From the NCBI GenBank assembly GCA_035471625.1, contig DATIPT010000013.1:1-28312 (forward strand): a stretch of DNA of 28,312 nucleotides, given 5' to 3'. Position 1 is the first letter of the stretch. Every line of letters begins with the position of its first letter. The position numbers and the translations under genes were made by a program. The notes under the pieces were generated by a model. That model did not search any database and was not told the DNA's origin. It worked only from the letters and a program-made list of their open reading frames with translations. Below, one piece after another: positions 13,839 through 21,603 of the stretch. The DNA comes from DATEVL01 sp035471625. Lineage in GTDB: Bacteria > Chloroflexota > Anaerolineae > Anaerolineales > E44-bin32.

Positions 13839-15464
13839 TCAAGCCTCCGACAGCTCGGCGATCGCCTCCGGCAGATGGCGGCCGACCTCGCTCGCCATCA
13901 CACCCGCGGCGGCGCGCACAGCTTGCGCAGCCAACAGCCCGGCTCGCCCGTGCAGGTAGGCCGCCAGGACACAAGCCTCCGCCGCCGGGACCCCCTGGGC
14001 GCACACGCCGGCGATGGCACCCGCCAAGACATCCCCGGTGCCCGCCTTGGAAAGCGCGTCGGTCGCGAACGGCAAGACCCACGCCCGTCCGTCGGGCGCT
14101 GCGACCACCGTGTGAGCACCTTTCAGAACGACAATGTGCCCCCACTCCGCCGCGCGCTCACGCGCCACGCCCTCCCGATTGGCCTGGATCGTCCCGACCT
14201 CGAGGCCTGTGAGCGCCGCCATTTCGCCCGGATGAGGCGTCAGGATGCTTCCCGGAGGAAGTCGGGAAGACCAGTCGTCTAGCCGCGCCACAAGGCGCAA
14301 GCCATCCGCGTCCAGGATCAACTGCGGCAGCGGTTCCGGGGCACTCTCGGCCGACGCGTCGCCGCGAACGAAACCTATCTTGCCTCGCGTCGACCCATGG
14401 GGCCGGCCGAGGAACCTCGCCAGAAACCGGCGGGTCGAGTCCTCACGCCCGAGGCCCGGCCCGAGCAACAGCGCCTGCGTATCGGCGGCCTCGCGCCGAA
14501 GAATATCTCCGGCTGGTTCATCGATGACACCCATCTCCTGGGGAAGGATCACCCAGGTCGCTTCCGGTAGGGCAGCGACGAGGGCTCCCTGGATCGCACC
14601 CGGAACGGCGAGGCAAACCAACCCGGCCCCAACCCGATAGGCGCCCTGCCCGGCCAGGGCTATCGAGCCGGGGTAGTTCACTGACCCCCCGGCGATCAGG
14701 ACCTTCCCGAAGGTCCCCTTGTGGGCATCCGACGGCCGCACAGGCAACCAGCCTCTTACCGCCTCAGCATTCGCATACTCCATGAGCACCTCTCGCAACA
14801 GGGGCGATTCTGGATCCAATCCAATATCACCGACGACCAGCGTTCCCACCATGTCGGCCCCTGGCCGCCGTATCAGGCCGGGCTTGACCGCCCCAAGGGT
14901 CACGGTGGTGTCGGCGCGCAGCGTGCCATGGGCAACCTGCCCGGTGTCGCAATCGACTCCCGAGGGACAGTCCACGGCCAGGACCAGCGGTCTCGGACGG
15001 CGCGCCTCCACGACGGCCCCTACCCCCGCCATGACTGCCGCGACGGACTCCCGCAGCGGGAGCCGGAAGCCCGTCCCCAGGATTGCATCCACAATCAAAT
15101 CCGCGGAGCCGGCGCGCGCGGTGACGGCCTCCAGGCCGTCGCCGTCGGCCTGTAGGATCTCCCCGCCCAGCTGGCGCAAAGTTTCGAGGTGGGGGTCCGG
15201 GGAAGCGCGATTGAGGACGATCGCCGCAGTGACGACGGCCCCCTGTTCTGCCAGCCGCGACCCGGCCACGAGGCCGTCGCCCCCGTTGTTCCCCGACCCA
15301 ACGAGAATCAGCACGACCTTGCCTTGCACCCCCCCCAGCATCCCCGCCGCCGTCTTGGCCACGGATGCACCGGCGCGCTCCATCATCTCGGCGTACGTCA
15401 AACCGCTCTGATCCGCTTCGCGTTCGACTCGCCGCATTTGGGCCACGGACACAATCCGACTCAC
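13839..15464 (-). CDS. nnr: Bifunctional NAD(P)HX epimerase/ADP-dependent dehydratase
   Basis: A 541-residue metabolite-repair enzyme that restores hydrated NADH and NADPH. The N-terminal YjeF_N (NnrE) epimerase spans about 1-230, with GSGNNGGDGLVAG (56-68) and DAILGTGF. The C-terminal ribokinase-like (NnrD) dehydratase spans about 245-535, with LLGPGLG (333-339), LDADGL (384-389), TPHPGEMAALTG (409-420) and KAGTGDVLAG (473-482). GTG at 15464 is chosen because GGAG sits 6 bases upstream and the product begins at the usual family N-terminus; a second in-frame GTG at 15476 has a weaker site. It starts 23 bp after the AOR stop and is probably the last gene of that operon. Confidence 0.94.
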   Translation of the reverse strand: MSRIVSVAQMRRVEREADQSGLTYAEMMERAGASVAKTAAGMLGGVQGKVVLILVGSGNNGGDGLVAGSRLAEQGAVVTAAIVLNRASPDPHLETLRQLGGEILQADGDGLEAVTARAGSADLIVDAILGTGFRLPLRESVAAVMAGVGAVVEARRPRPLVLAVDCPSGVDCDTGQVAHGTLRADTTVTLGAVKPGLIRRPGADMVGTLVVGDIGLDPESPLLREVLMEYANAEAVRGWLPVRPSDAHKGTFGKVLIAGGSVNYPGSIALAGQGAYRVGAGLVCLAVPGAIQGALVAALPEATWVILPQEMGVIDEPAGDILRREAADTQALLLGPGLGREDSTRRFLARFLGRPHGSTRGKIGFVRGDASAESAPEPLPQLILDADGLRLVARLDDWSSRLPPGSILTPHPGEMAALTGLEVGTIQANREGVARERAAEWGHIVVLKGAHTVVAAPDGRAWVLPFATDALSKAGTGDVLAGAIAGVCAQGVPAAEACVLAAYLHGRAGLLAAQAVRAAAGVMASEVGRHLPEAIAELSEA

Positions 15465-15487
15465 ACGGGTCTCCACATTGTGGCTCT

Positions 15488-17329
15488 TCAGGCGACCTTC
15501 GGGGAGGGCTCGGACGCCAGTCCATCCAGCCCCAGCTCGCGCAACTTCCCGGCACTCGGCCATCCGGTTCCGCGGTGCCAATCGCGCACCTGGTAGTAGG
15601 CGTCGAGCATCGCCTCGATGGGCGGGATGTAGTTGGCCGCTCCGCCGTCTGAGACGGGCCGCAGCAGATGGCCCGGCAAGCGGTCATCCCCGGGCTTCAG
15701 GCCCAGCCGGAGGTTCACCAGTCGCTTCAGGGTCCAGCCGCGCTCGCCGCACTTCAGGAGAGCGCCCAAATCGCAACTCGTGCCGACAGCGGCATTGACA
15801 AGCTCAACGACGGTCGAGGTGGGAACATTCGCCAGGTGACAAAGCACGAGGGCATTCCCGAGCGTCCGCCAATCCTGATGCCGGGCAACGTTCTTCGCCT
15901 TCTCCGCGCCGCCCTGCCGGGAGAACATCTCGATCCCGATCTCCTCCATGGTCTGGCCGATCTCGACCATGAAATAGTCGCTCTGATTATGGCAGGCGCC
16001 GCGGGGAGAGGTCGCATAGACGAGCCCCATCCCATCCAAAGCCCGCGGATCGTGGTAGGCGACCTCCAGGTTCTTGACCTCCGCGGCGACATCCGGCGCC
16101 CCACAGCGCACCGCAAGCGACCGAGCGCCCTCCGCCAGCCACGCCCCAAGGCCTTCCCGGCGCACCGTTCGGTGGACCAGGGCCTCCGCAACCGCGGGAT
16201 CACCCCAGGCAAGGTTCAAGCCATCGGCGTCGGCCGCACTCAGTCTGCCGATCTCGGCCAGGTGGATCGCCAGACCGATCACATTCGACATCGAAATCGT
16301 ATCCACGCCGTAGCGATCGCACAGCTCGCCCAGCCGGCTGACGGCAGCCAGGTCGACGATCCCCAGGTTCGGGCCAAATCCGACCATCGTTTCGTACTCA
16401 GGCCCCTTGCGTTCGGCCCCGTCCTCCAGCCGGACCCTCCGTCCGCAAGCGATTACGCACCCGTGACAAGTCGAGACCCCACTCAGAATCGTCTCCGCGA
16501 CCGTCGCTCCGGTGATTGCCTCCGCCCCCTCGAGGATGCCCCTCGTGAAGTACTGCTTGGGCATCCCGCCGAGGTAGTCGAGGTAGTCCGCGGCGCTGGC
16601 CGTTCCGAACTCTCGCAAGCTCCGGCTGACGTTGTCGCCACGCAAGGCGCGATTGGCCTCGCCCCGAATGCGGGCGAAACCCCCCGGATCGATCACGGGG
16701 ATCGGCTCCGAGCCCCTCGCCACGATCGCCTTCAGGTTCTTGGAACCCATCAGGGCGCCCATCCCAGTCCGCCCACCCACTCGGCCGTGATCGCACAACA
16801 CCAAGGCAAAGGGCAGGAGCCGCTCCCCCGCCTCCCCGATGCATAGAACGCGCGACTGAGCGTCTCCGAGTTCGGCCTTCAACCGGGTTTGCGTCGCATG
16901 GGTATCCGTCTGACCCCACAAGTGAGACGCCGATCGGACTTCCACCCCCCCGGCACGCAGCAGCAGGTAGACCGGTGTGGCGGCGCGGCCGCGAATCAGG
17001 ACTGCGTCCCAGCCGCTCGCCCGGAGTTCCGGCCCAAAGAATCCGCCGACGTTGGACTCCCCCCAGAGCCCGGTCGCCGGGGAGCGACCGGCGACGACGA
17101 ACCTTCCCACCGATGGACCGGCTGTCCCCGTGAGCGGACCCGTCATGATCAGGAGCGGAGCTCCCGGATCGAGTGGCTCGACCGATGAGTCAAGCTCCGG
17201 AAGAAGAACGCGGGCGGCGAGCGAGGCTCCACCCAGAAACGCCTCCACCTCGGAAGCCGGGATCGCGCTCGCCCGCCAGTCTCCCGACGTCAAGTCGACC
17301 TCCAGGAGCCGGAAGGAGAGAAGGGTCAT
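15488..17329 (-). CDS. Aldehyde:ferredoxin oxidoreductase-family tungsten enzyme
   Basis: A 613-residue full-length AOR-family protein. Members bind a bis-pterin tungsten cofactor and one [4Fe-4S] cluster and oxidise aldehydes to acids, usually with ferredoxin. Fe-S ligands are C288, C291 and C295 (CHGCVIAC) plus C497 (LVLCHLA). Pterin-contacting signatures are GRTGMGALMGSKNLKAI (186-202), GPEYETMVGFGPN (309-321), DTISMSNVIG (343-352) and YHDPRALDGMGLVYATSPR (425-443), with H447 at the position of the active-site histidine in RGACH. No signal peptide, so cytoplasmic. Its ATG overlaps the GMC gene's stop by 4 bp, showing tight coupling. No pterin-cofactor or ferredoxin gene is nearby. Subfamily and substrate cannot be fixed; AOR itself, GOR-like or a benzoyl-CoA-reductase-like relative are possible. 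Confidence 0.92.
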   Translation of the reverse strand: MTLLSFRLLEVDLTSGDWRASAIPASEVEAFLGGASLAARVLLPELDSSVEPLDPGAPLLIMTGPLTGTAGPSVGRFVVAGRSPATGLWGESNVGGFFGPELRASGWDAVLIRGRAATPVYLLLRAGGVEVRSASHLWGQTDTHATQTRLKAELGDAQSRVLCIGEAGERLLPFALVLCDHGRVGGRTGMGALMGSKNLKAIVARGSEPIPVIDPGGFARIRGEANRALRGDNVSRSLREFGTASAADYLDYLGGMPKQYFTRGILEGAEAITGATVAETILSGVSTCHGCVIACGRRVRLEDGAERKGPEYETMVGFGPNLGIVDLAAVSRLGELCDRYGVDTISMSNVIGLAIHLAEIGRLSAADADGLNLAWGDPAVAEALVHRTVRREGLGAWLAEGARSLAVRCGAPDVAAEVKNLEVAYHDPRALDGMGLVYATSPRGACHNQSDYFMVEIGQTMEEIGIEMFSRQGGAEKAKNVARHQDWRTLGNALVLCHLANVPTSTVVELVNAAVGTSCDLGALLKCGERGWTLKRLVNLRLGLKPGDDRLPGHLLRPVSDGGAANYIPPIEAMLDAYYQVRDWHRGTGWPSAGKLRELGLDGLASEPSPKVA

Positions 17330-18963
17330 GCGCCTGGGCCGGATTCAGGATGCGCGCCGCCAGCTTCGATGTGCGAGATCACGTACTCGGCAAGAGCGGC
17401 GATCGTCAGCGAAGGGTTGATCCCCGGATTGGCAGGCAGGACCGTGCCATCCACCACATACAGTCCTGGGTAGTTGTGGACACGACAACGAGTGTCGACG
17501 ACACCGTCATCGGCCGATGCCCCCATCGGGCAGCCCCCGATCAGGTGCGCGGTCGCCGATCGACCGAGCAGCGTTTCAGCTACATTCCCCATGGGTGCGC
17601 CATTCGTCCGATCGGCGAAGGCACGAACGGCTTTGTGCGCTTGGGGGATCTCCCCGGGGATCGGTGCTTCCGGATCCAAGGTCGCCGTGAGTCCCCGCAA
17701 CCCTAGGCGTCGCCACGTGCGAGCCCAGCGGATTTGCATCCGACTCTCCAAGCTCTGCATGACCAGGAGGATCGTCGTCCGCTCGGCCCAGTCGGGTCCG
17801 ATGAGCCCTCGCAGGAAATCCAGCGGAGACTGGGCGACTGCCTTGGCGACCTTCGTCAGGCGAGTCCACAGATTTCGCTGACGCGATTCAATGAGCGGCA
17901 ACGCCAGAAGGCGAATGAACGAGGATCCCTTCGGATAGCGAACCGGTTGAACGTGGGTCACGTCGTCCACGCGAACATCGGCCGAAATGGCGATGCCGCG
18001 AGAGTAGTCGACCTGACCGTTCCGCGATCCTGATCCGAGCAGGGCCTCCGAGTTCGTCCGGACCCCATCCCCGATCCGGGGCGAAAGGTCGGGCAACGTC
18101 CGCAGTTCGTCCCGGCATCGGAGGAGCAGACTGAGCGTCCCCAGGGTGCCGCAGGCGACAACGACGTTCTTGGCGCGCACGGACCGCGTGGCGGCGCGCA
18201 GCGCCGTCGAGCTGCAGTACTCCACGAGGTACTCTCTACCGTCGCCGCTTTCGGTCGGACCTATGCCGACGACCTTGGATTCCGCACGGATTTCGGCACC
18301 GCGCTTCTCCGCCAGGTAGAGGTAGTTCTTGGTCAGGATATTCTTCGACCCATACCGACAGCCGACCATGCATCCGCCGCACAGACGGCAACCTTCCCGG
18401 CGGGGTCCTTCGCCGCCGAAATATGGATCGTCTGCCTCGACCTCAGGAGTCCCGAAATACACTCCGACACGCGTCCGGCGGAAGGTCTCGCCGGTTCCCA
18501 GTTCGGTGGCGATGTCGCGCAGGATGACGTCCGCCGGCGCCAGGTCGGGCGTCTCCTGGGCGCCCAGCATGCGAGCCGCGGTGGCGTAGTGCGGTCGGAG
18601 CAAACTGCGCCAGTCTGCCAACCGGCTCCATTCGGGTTGGGCAAACACCTCCGGATCCGGCTCCATCAGCACGTTGGCATAGACCAGGCTGCCGCCCCCG
18701 ACCCCGCATCCATGGAAGACGAGCGCCTCCTCCAACATCGTCAGCTCCATGAATCCGAACAACCGCAGCGCCGGCAGCCAGAGGAATCTGGGCAGGTCCC
18801 AATTGGTTCGGGGGAAATCGCGATCGTCAAAGCGTCGACCCTGCTCCAGGACCAAGACCCGGTAGCCCTTCTCGACCAGCCGGAGCGCAGAGACGCTGCC
18901 TCCGAAGCCGGAGCCGATCACGACGAAGTCGAAGGATTCACCCGATTGCTTCGGGACACCCAT
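17326..18963 (-). CDS. GMC-family flavin oxidoreductase, cholesterol-oxidase-like
   Basis: A 545-residue FAD enzyme of the GMC superfamily, closest by eye to the ChoD-type 'cholesterol oxidase' group. The FAD-binding Rossmann motif GSGFGG is at 17-22 with the acidic strand end VLVLEQG (36-42). GCGVGGGSLVYANVLM (85-100) matches the GMC signature. A four-cysteine stretch CRLCGGCMVGC (192-202) precedes the family motif GSKNILTKNYLYLAE. The C-terminal HLIGGCPMG (473-481) and NPGINPSLTIAALAE (512-526) hold the substrate/FAD-binding His and end motif. No Tat or Sec signal, so it likely acts in the cytoplasm. It probably oxidises a hydrophobic secondary or primary alcohol; true sterol activity is unproven. 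Shine-Dalgarno GGAGG lies 10 bases upstream. Overlaps AOR by 4 bp. Confidence 0.92.
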   Translation of the reverse strand: MGVPKQSGESFDFVVIGSGFGGSVSALRLVEKGYRVLVLEQGRRFDDRDFPRTNWDLPRFLWLPALRLFGFMELTMLEEALVFHGCGVGGGSLVYANVLMEPDPEVFAQPEWSRLADWRSLLRPHYATAARMLGAQETPDLAPADVILRDIATELGTGETFRRTRVGVYFGTPEVEADDPYFGGEGPRREGCRLCGGCMVGCRYGSKNILTKNYLYLAEKRGAEIRAESKVVGIGPTESGDGREYLVEYCSSTALRAATRSVRAKNVVVACGTLGTLSLLLRCRDELRTLPDLSPRIGDGVRTNSEALLGSGSRNGQVDYSRGIAISADVRVDDVTHVQPVRYPKGSSFIRLLALPLIESRQRNLWTRLTKVAKAVAQSPLDFLRGLIGPDWAERTTILLVMQSLESRMQIRWARTWRRLGLRGLTATLDPEAPIPGEIPQAHKAVRAFADRTNGAPMGNVAETLLGRSATAHLIGGCPMGASADDGVVDTRCRVHNYPGLYVVDGTVLPANPGINPSLTIAALAEYVISHIEAGGAHPESGPGA

Positions 18964-19020
18964 GGGATCGGAGCCTCCGGGCGGGCAGAGATGGGGGTTT
19001 CGTGGGCCACAGGCCCGACA

Positions 19021-19293
19021 CTAGTCCAGCCAGGCGGCGTCCAGAAAGGCCACTTCCTCGACCTCTTCGATCGGGGCCTTCTCGAGTTCTTCCGGCCCAA
19101 GGCACGCCCGGATGGAATCGATGGTCTCGGCTTCCCATTCGCAGTAAAGCTTGCGGGTCGAGGCGGCGTACCAACTTCGGAGCCAGCACGGGTCGGTGCG
19201 GGCCCGCTGGCGCAGGCCGCGCCAGTCTTCGACCCACTCATCCTGGGTCTCATACGTGCGCTTGACCTTGTGCGTCAAGAGGAAACGCGGCAT
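19021..19293 (-). CDS. Small DUF4242-like ferredoxin-fold protein
   Basis: A 90-residue soluble protein. It starts MPRFLLTHKVKRT, has a central YAASTRKLYCEWEAETIDSIRACL (read in two parts, 43-54 and 55-66), and an acidic end EEVEEVAFLDAAW. This strand-helix-strand plan, with the 'C-W/L-x-A-x-x-x-x-x-I' centre, resembles DUF4242 nickel-binding dimers of the SCO4226 type; the match is by eye and no metal site was verified. ATG at 19291-19293 is preceded by an excellent Shine-Dalgarno AGGAGG. It lies 28 bp after the SCP2 stop and 57 bp before the GMC start, inside the redox operon, and may be an accessory or redox-partner protein. Confidence 0.65.
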   Translation of the reverse strand: MPRFLLTHKVKRTYETQDEWVEDWRGLRQRARTDPCWLRSWYAASTRKLYCEWEAETIDSIRACLGPEELEKAPIEEVEEVAFLDAAWLD

Positions 19294-19321
19294 CGAACCT
19301 CCTCGGCCGGTCTCCCCCGGC

Positions 19322-19747
19322 CTACGCTTTCGGTACTCCCGCCAATCGGCAGCATCGGACGAAGTCGAGCACCACCGGGACGTTCCGTAGAATGTACGCC
19401 ATGTTGCCGGTCACTTGGAGTTTCCGGGTCAGCATCGCCTGCATCGGATCCAGTTCACCCTTCAGGATCTGCACAAGGTGCAGGAAGACTGCGCTGAGAA
19501 CGAAACTCGCCCGCGGCACATCGCCGGACCCTGATGGATAGTAGGATCCCGAACGGCACTTGCCATGCCACAGATCCAGGTAGAGATGCGATGGACCGGG
19601 GACCTTGCCGTCCGGATCGGGGCCGTCCGGCCGGATCACAAACAACAGGTCGCCTTCCCATTTCCGGGCGACTTCGGCGTAGCGCGCATCCCCATTCAGG
19701 ATCTCGATCAGGGTGTCGACCCATTCCTGGCTCGGGAAGTCTGGCAT
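19322..19747 (-). CDS. SCP2 sterol-carrier-domain protein
   Basis: A 141-residue single-domain protein of the sterol carrier protein 2 family, which binds sterols, fatty acyl chains or other hydrophobic ligands in a tunnel. Diagnostic features are the strand HLYLDLWHGKC (54-64), FVLSA and the C-terminal ILKGELDPMQAMLTRKL (94-110) followed by VTGNMAYILRN (112-122). No signal peptide. ATG at 19745-19747 is preceded by a GGGGGAGG Shine-Dalgarno and a strong promoter; upstream open frame to 20059 is antisense to dgt and not protein-like. It is the first gene of the operon with DUF4242-like, GMC and AOR genes, which suggests it presents a hydrophobic substrate to those enzymes. Confidence 0.88.
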   Translation of the reverse strand: MPDFPSQEWVDTLIEILNGDARYAEVARKWEGDLLFVIRPDGPDPDGKVPGPSHLYLDLWHGKCRSGSYYPSGSGDVPRASFVLSAVFLHLVQILKGELDPMQAMLTRKLQVTGNMAYILRNVPVVLDFVRCCRLAGVPKA

Positions 19748-19775
19748 GCCTCCCCCGCTGGTGATGTAGCGTTCG

Positions 19776-19804
19776 ATTATCCCCCACACAGAGGGCGTCG
19801 TCAA
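19776..19804 (-). promoter_or_regulatory. Sigma-70-type promoter for the SCP2-GMC-AOR operon
   Basis: Minus strand -35 TTGACG (plus 19799-19804), 17-bp spacer, -10 GATAAT (plus 19776-19781). Predicted +1 near 19769 gives a 22-base leader that includes the Shine-Dalgarno. One of the best promoters in the window. Confidence 0.75.
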
Positions 19805-19836
19805 ACCTCGAGCGCTGCGACTCCTCGCGGTTTGAC
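19800..19836. repeat. Inverted repeat containing both divergent -35 boxes
   Basis: GTCAAACC (19800-19807) and GGTTTGAC (19829-19836) are perfect 8-bp inverted copies separated by 21 bp. Each arm carries the -35 of one divergent promoter, for SCP2 (minus) and dgt (plus). It could be an operator for coordinated control, or simply two promoters sharing a similar -35 context. Confidence 0.55.
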
Positions 19837-19861
19837 AGACGTGCGCGCTCTCCGGTACACT
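19832..19861 (+). promoter_or_regulatory. Sigma-70-type promoter for dgt-greA
   Basis: Consensus -35 TTGACA (19832-19837), 18-bp spacer, -10 TACACT (19856-19861). Predicted +1 near 19868, two bases before the dgt ATG at 19870, so the transcript should be almost leaderless. Confidence 0.7.
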
Positions 19862-19869
19862 CGCCCTGC

Positions 19870-21048
19870 ATGGCCCCGCCGAAGAAGCTTCCCGACGTAA
19901 TTCACACCCGCGACCGGCTCGAAGCGCTTGAAGACGGCTCCCTGGCGCCGTACGGCATGCGCAGTCGGGACTCGCGCGGGCGCGAGTTCCCGGAGGACGA
20001 ACCCGTCGAGCGAACCGTCTTCCAGCGCGACCGCGACCGGATCCTGCACACCACGGCATTCCGCCGCTTGGAGTACAAGACCCAGGTCTTCGTCAACTAC
20101 GAAGGCGACTACTACCGTACCCGCCTTACGCATACCCTGGAGGTCTCACAGATCGGGCGGACGCTGGCCCGGGCGCTGGGCGCCAATGAGGATTTGGTGG
20201 AGGCCGTCTGCCTGGCACACGACCTCGGCCATCCGCCCTTCGGCCACGCCGGGGAAGCCGCCCTGGCCCGCCTGATGTCGGAGCACGGCGGATTCGATCA
20301 CAACCGCCAATCCCTGCGGATCGTCACCGAGCTTGAGCGCCGCTTCCCCGAGTTTCCCGGGTTGAATCTCACCTGGGAAGTCCGCGAGGGCATCGTCAAG
20401 CACGAGACCGAGTACGACGTCTCCGACGCCGCCGGCTACGAACCGGAGAAGCGCGGTACGCTCGAGGCGCAGTTGGCGAACGTCGCCGATGAACTGGCCT
20501 ACACCGCCCACGACCTGGATGATGGCTTGCGTTCGGAAATCATCCAGCCCCATCAGCTCGACGGACTGGAGATCTGGGCGCTGCTCTCGAAAAGCCTGGG
20601 GTGGAGCACGCTCGACCTGGACGAGCTCTCCCGTCACCGCCTGATCCGCAGGCTGATCGGCCTTGAGGTCAACGACCTGCTCCAAGCGACCGCCGATCGG
20701 ATCCGGCGGAGCGGAGTCGACTCCGTCGACGCGCTCCAGCGTCTGACCTACAATGTCGCCGGCTTCTCCGAGTCTATGGCCGGGCGGAATCGCCAACTCA
20801 AGGATTTCTTGTACCGCAACATGTACCAGCACCATCGGGTGGTGCGCATGCAAGTGAAGGCGGACTCGATCCTGGAGGATCTGTTTACCGCCTACACCCG
20901 CAACCCCGAGATCCTACCGGAGCCCTTCCCGGCCGATGCCAACGGAGCCGATCGCTATCGCGCCGTTTGCGACTACATCGCCGGGATGACCGATCGATTC
21001 GCGCTCCAGGAGCATGCGAAGTTGTTCGACCCCGGCATTCAGCCGTAG
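19870..21048 (+). CDS. dgt: dGTPase-like HD-domain triphosphohydrolase
   Basis: A 392-residue HD-superfamily enzyme of the Dgt type 2 group; members split dNTPs into deoxynucleoside and triphosphate. The family start DRDRILHTTAFRRLEYKTQVF (about 54-74, read in two parts) is followed by HD metal ligands H88 (TRLTHTLEV), H117 and D118 (AHDLGHPPFGHAGE). A later Asp lies in ANVADELAYTAHDLDD, where the family's remaining metal ligand is expected. ATG at 19870 matches the family N-terminus and sits 8 bases after the -10 box. greA begins 12 bp after its stop, so the two are probably cotranscribed. True substrate preference cannot be judged from sequence. Confidence 0.94.
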   Translation: MAPPKKLPDVIHTRDRLEALEDGSLAPYGMRSRDSRGREFPEDEPVERTVFQRDRDRILHTTAFRRLEYKTQVFVNYEGDYYRTRLTHTLEVSQIGRTLARALGANEDLVEAVCLAHDLGHPPFGHAGEAALARLMSEHGGFDHNRQSLRIVTELERRFPEFPGLNLTWEVREGIVKHETEYDVSDAAGYEPEKRGTLEAQLANVADELAYTAHDLDDGLRSEIIQPHQLDGLEIWALLSKSLGWSTLDLDELSRHRLIRRLIGLEVNDLLQATADRIRRSGVDSVDALQRLTYNVAGFSESMAGRNRQLKDFLYRNMYQHHRVVRMQVKADSILEDLFTAYTRNPEILPEPFPADANGADRYRAVCDYIAGMTDRFALQEHAKLFDPGIQP

Positions 21049-21060
21049 GGCGGTGAGGAC

Positions 21061-21540
21061 ATGGAACCCAAGAAGCTGTACCTGACGCCGGAAGGCGCCG
21101 AACGACTGCGACGGGAGCTCGAGGAGCTTGAGGGCCCGCGCCGGAAGGCGCTCGCCGAACGCCTGCGCCACGCCGTGCGTCAGGGCGACCTCTCGGAAAA
21201 CGCCGACTACATCGCCGCCAAGGAGGAACAGGCCTTTCTCGAAGGTCGCATCCTCGAACTTGGGACGGTGCTGCGCGAGGCGGAGATCATCGAGGGGCGC
21301 GGCCCCAGCGACGTCGTCGATCTCGGCAGCACGGTCGTGGTCGTTGAAGACGGACGACCCCGCGAGACCTTCCAGCTGGTCGGCATCAAGGAAGCCGATC
21401 CCAAGGCCGGCCGGATCTCCCACGAGTCGCCGATCGGGAAGGCCTTGATGGGCAAGCGGGTCGGCGAAATCGCCGTTGCAGCCACTCCGGGCGGCGACCT
21501 CCGGCTCGAGATCCTCGAGATCCACCCCCGAGCGGGGTAG
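21061..21540 (+). CDS. greA: Transcription elongation factor GreA
   Basis: A 159-residue protein of standard GreA length that rescues backtracked RNA polymerase by stimulating transcript cleavage. The N-terminal coiled coil (about 8-75) carries the acidic tip GDLSENADY (42-50) with D43 and E46, which coordinate the second catalytic Mg at the polymerase active site. The C-terminal FKBP-like domain (about 80-158) includes ISHESPIGKALMGKRVGE. ATG at 21061 follows the dgt stop by 12 bp with GGTGAGG just upstream. The gene is convergent with the unrecognised membrane protein. Confidence 0.97.
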   Translation: MEPKKLYLTPEGAERLRRELEELEGPRRKALAERLRHAVRQGDLSENADYIAAKEEQAFLEGRILELGTVLREAEIIEGRGPSDVVDLGSTVVVVEDGRPRETFQLVGIKEADPKAGRISHESPIGKALMGKRVGEIAVAATPGGDLRLEILEIHPRAG

Positions 21541-21550
21541 GAGTCCAGAA

Positions 21551-21584
21551 ACAAAAACGGCCGCAGCCCCAAGGGCTGCGGCCG
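21551..21584 (-). terminator. Rho-independent terminator for the 21604-22647 gene
   Basis: A 12-bp G+C-rich stem (21558-21569 with 21573-21584) and 3-base loop. Read on the minus strand it is followed by TTTTTGTTT, so it terminates minus-strand transcripts 19 bp beyond the stop at 21604. On the plus strand the T-tract is missing, so any effect on greA readthrough would be weaker. Confidence 0.88.
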
Positions 21585-21603
21585 CTCCGGTTCCAGATAG
21601 ACG

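Noticed and set aside
15668..16846. A 392-codon plus-strand frame antisense to the AOR gene
   Set aside because: Low-complexity His/Arg/Gln-rich product with no motif, wholly inside a gene with clear family signatures.
19004..19016. GGGCC/GGCCC 5-bp hairpin between the DUF4242-like and GMC genes as an operon terminator
   Set aside because: Short stem, no T-tract, and the GMC gene has no separate promoter that I can see; kept as one operon.
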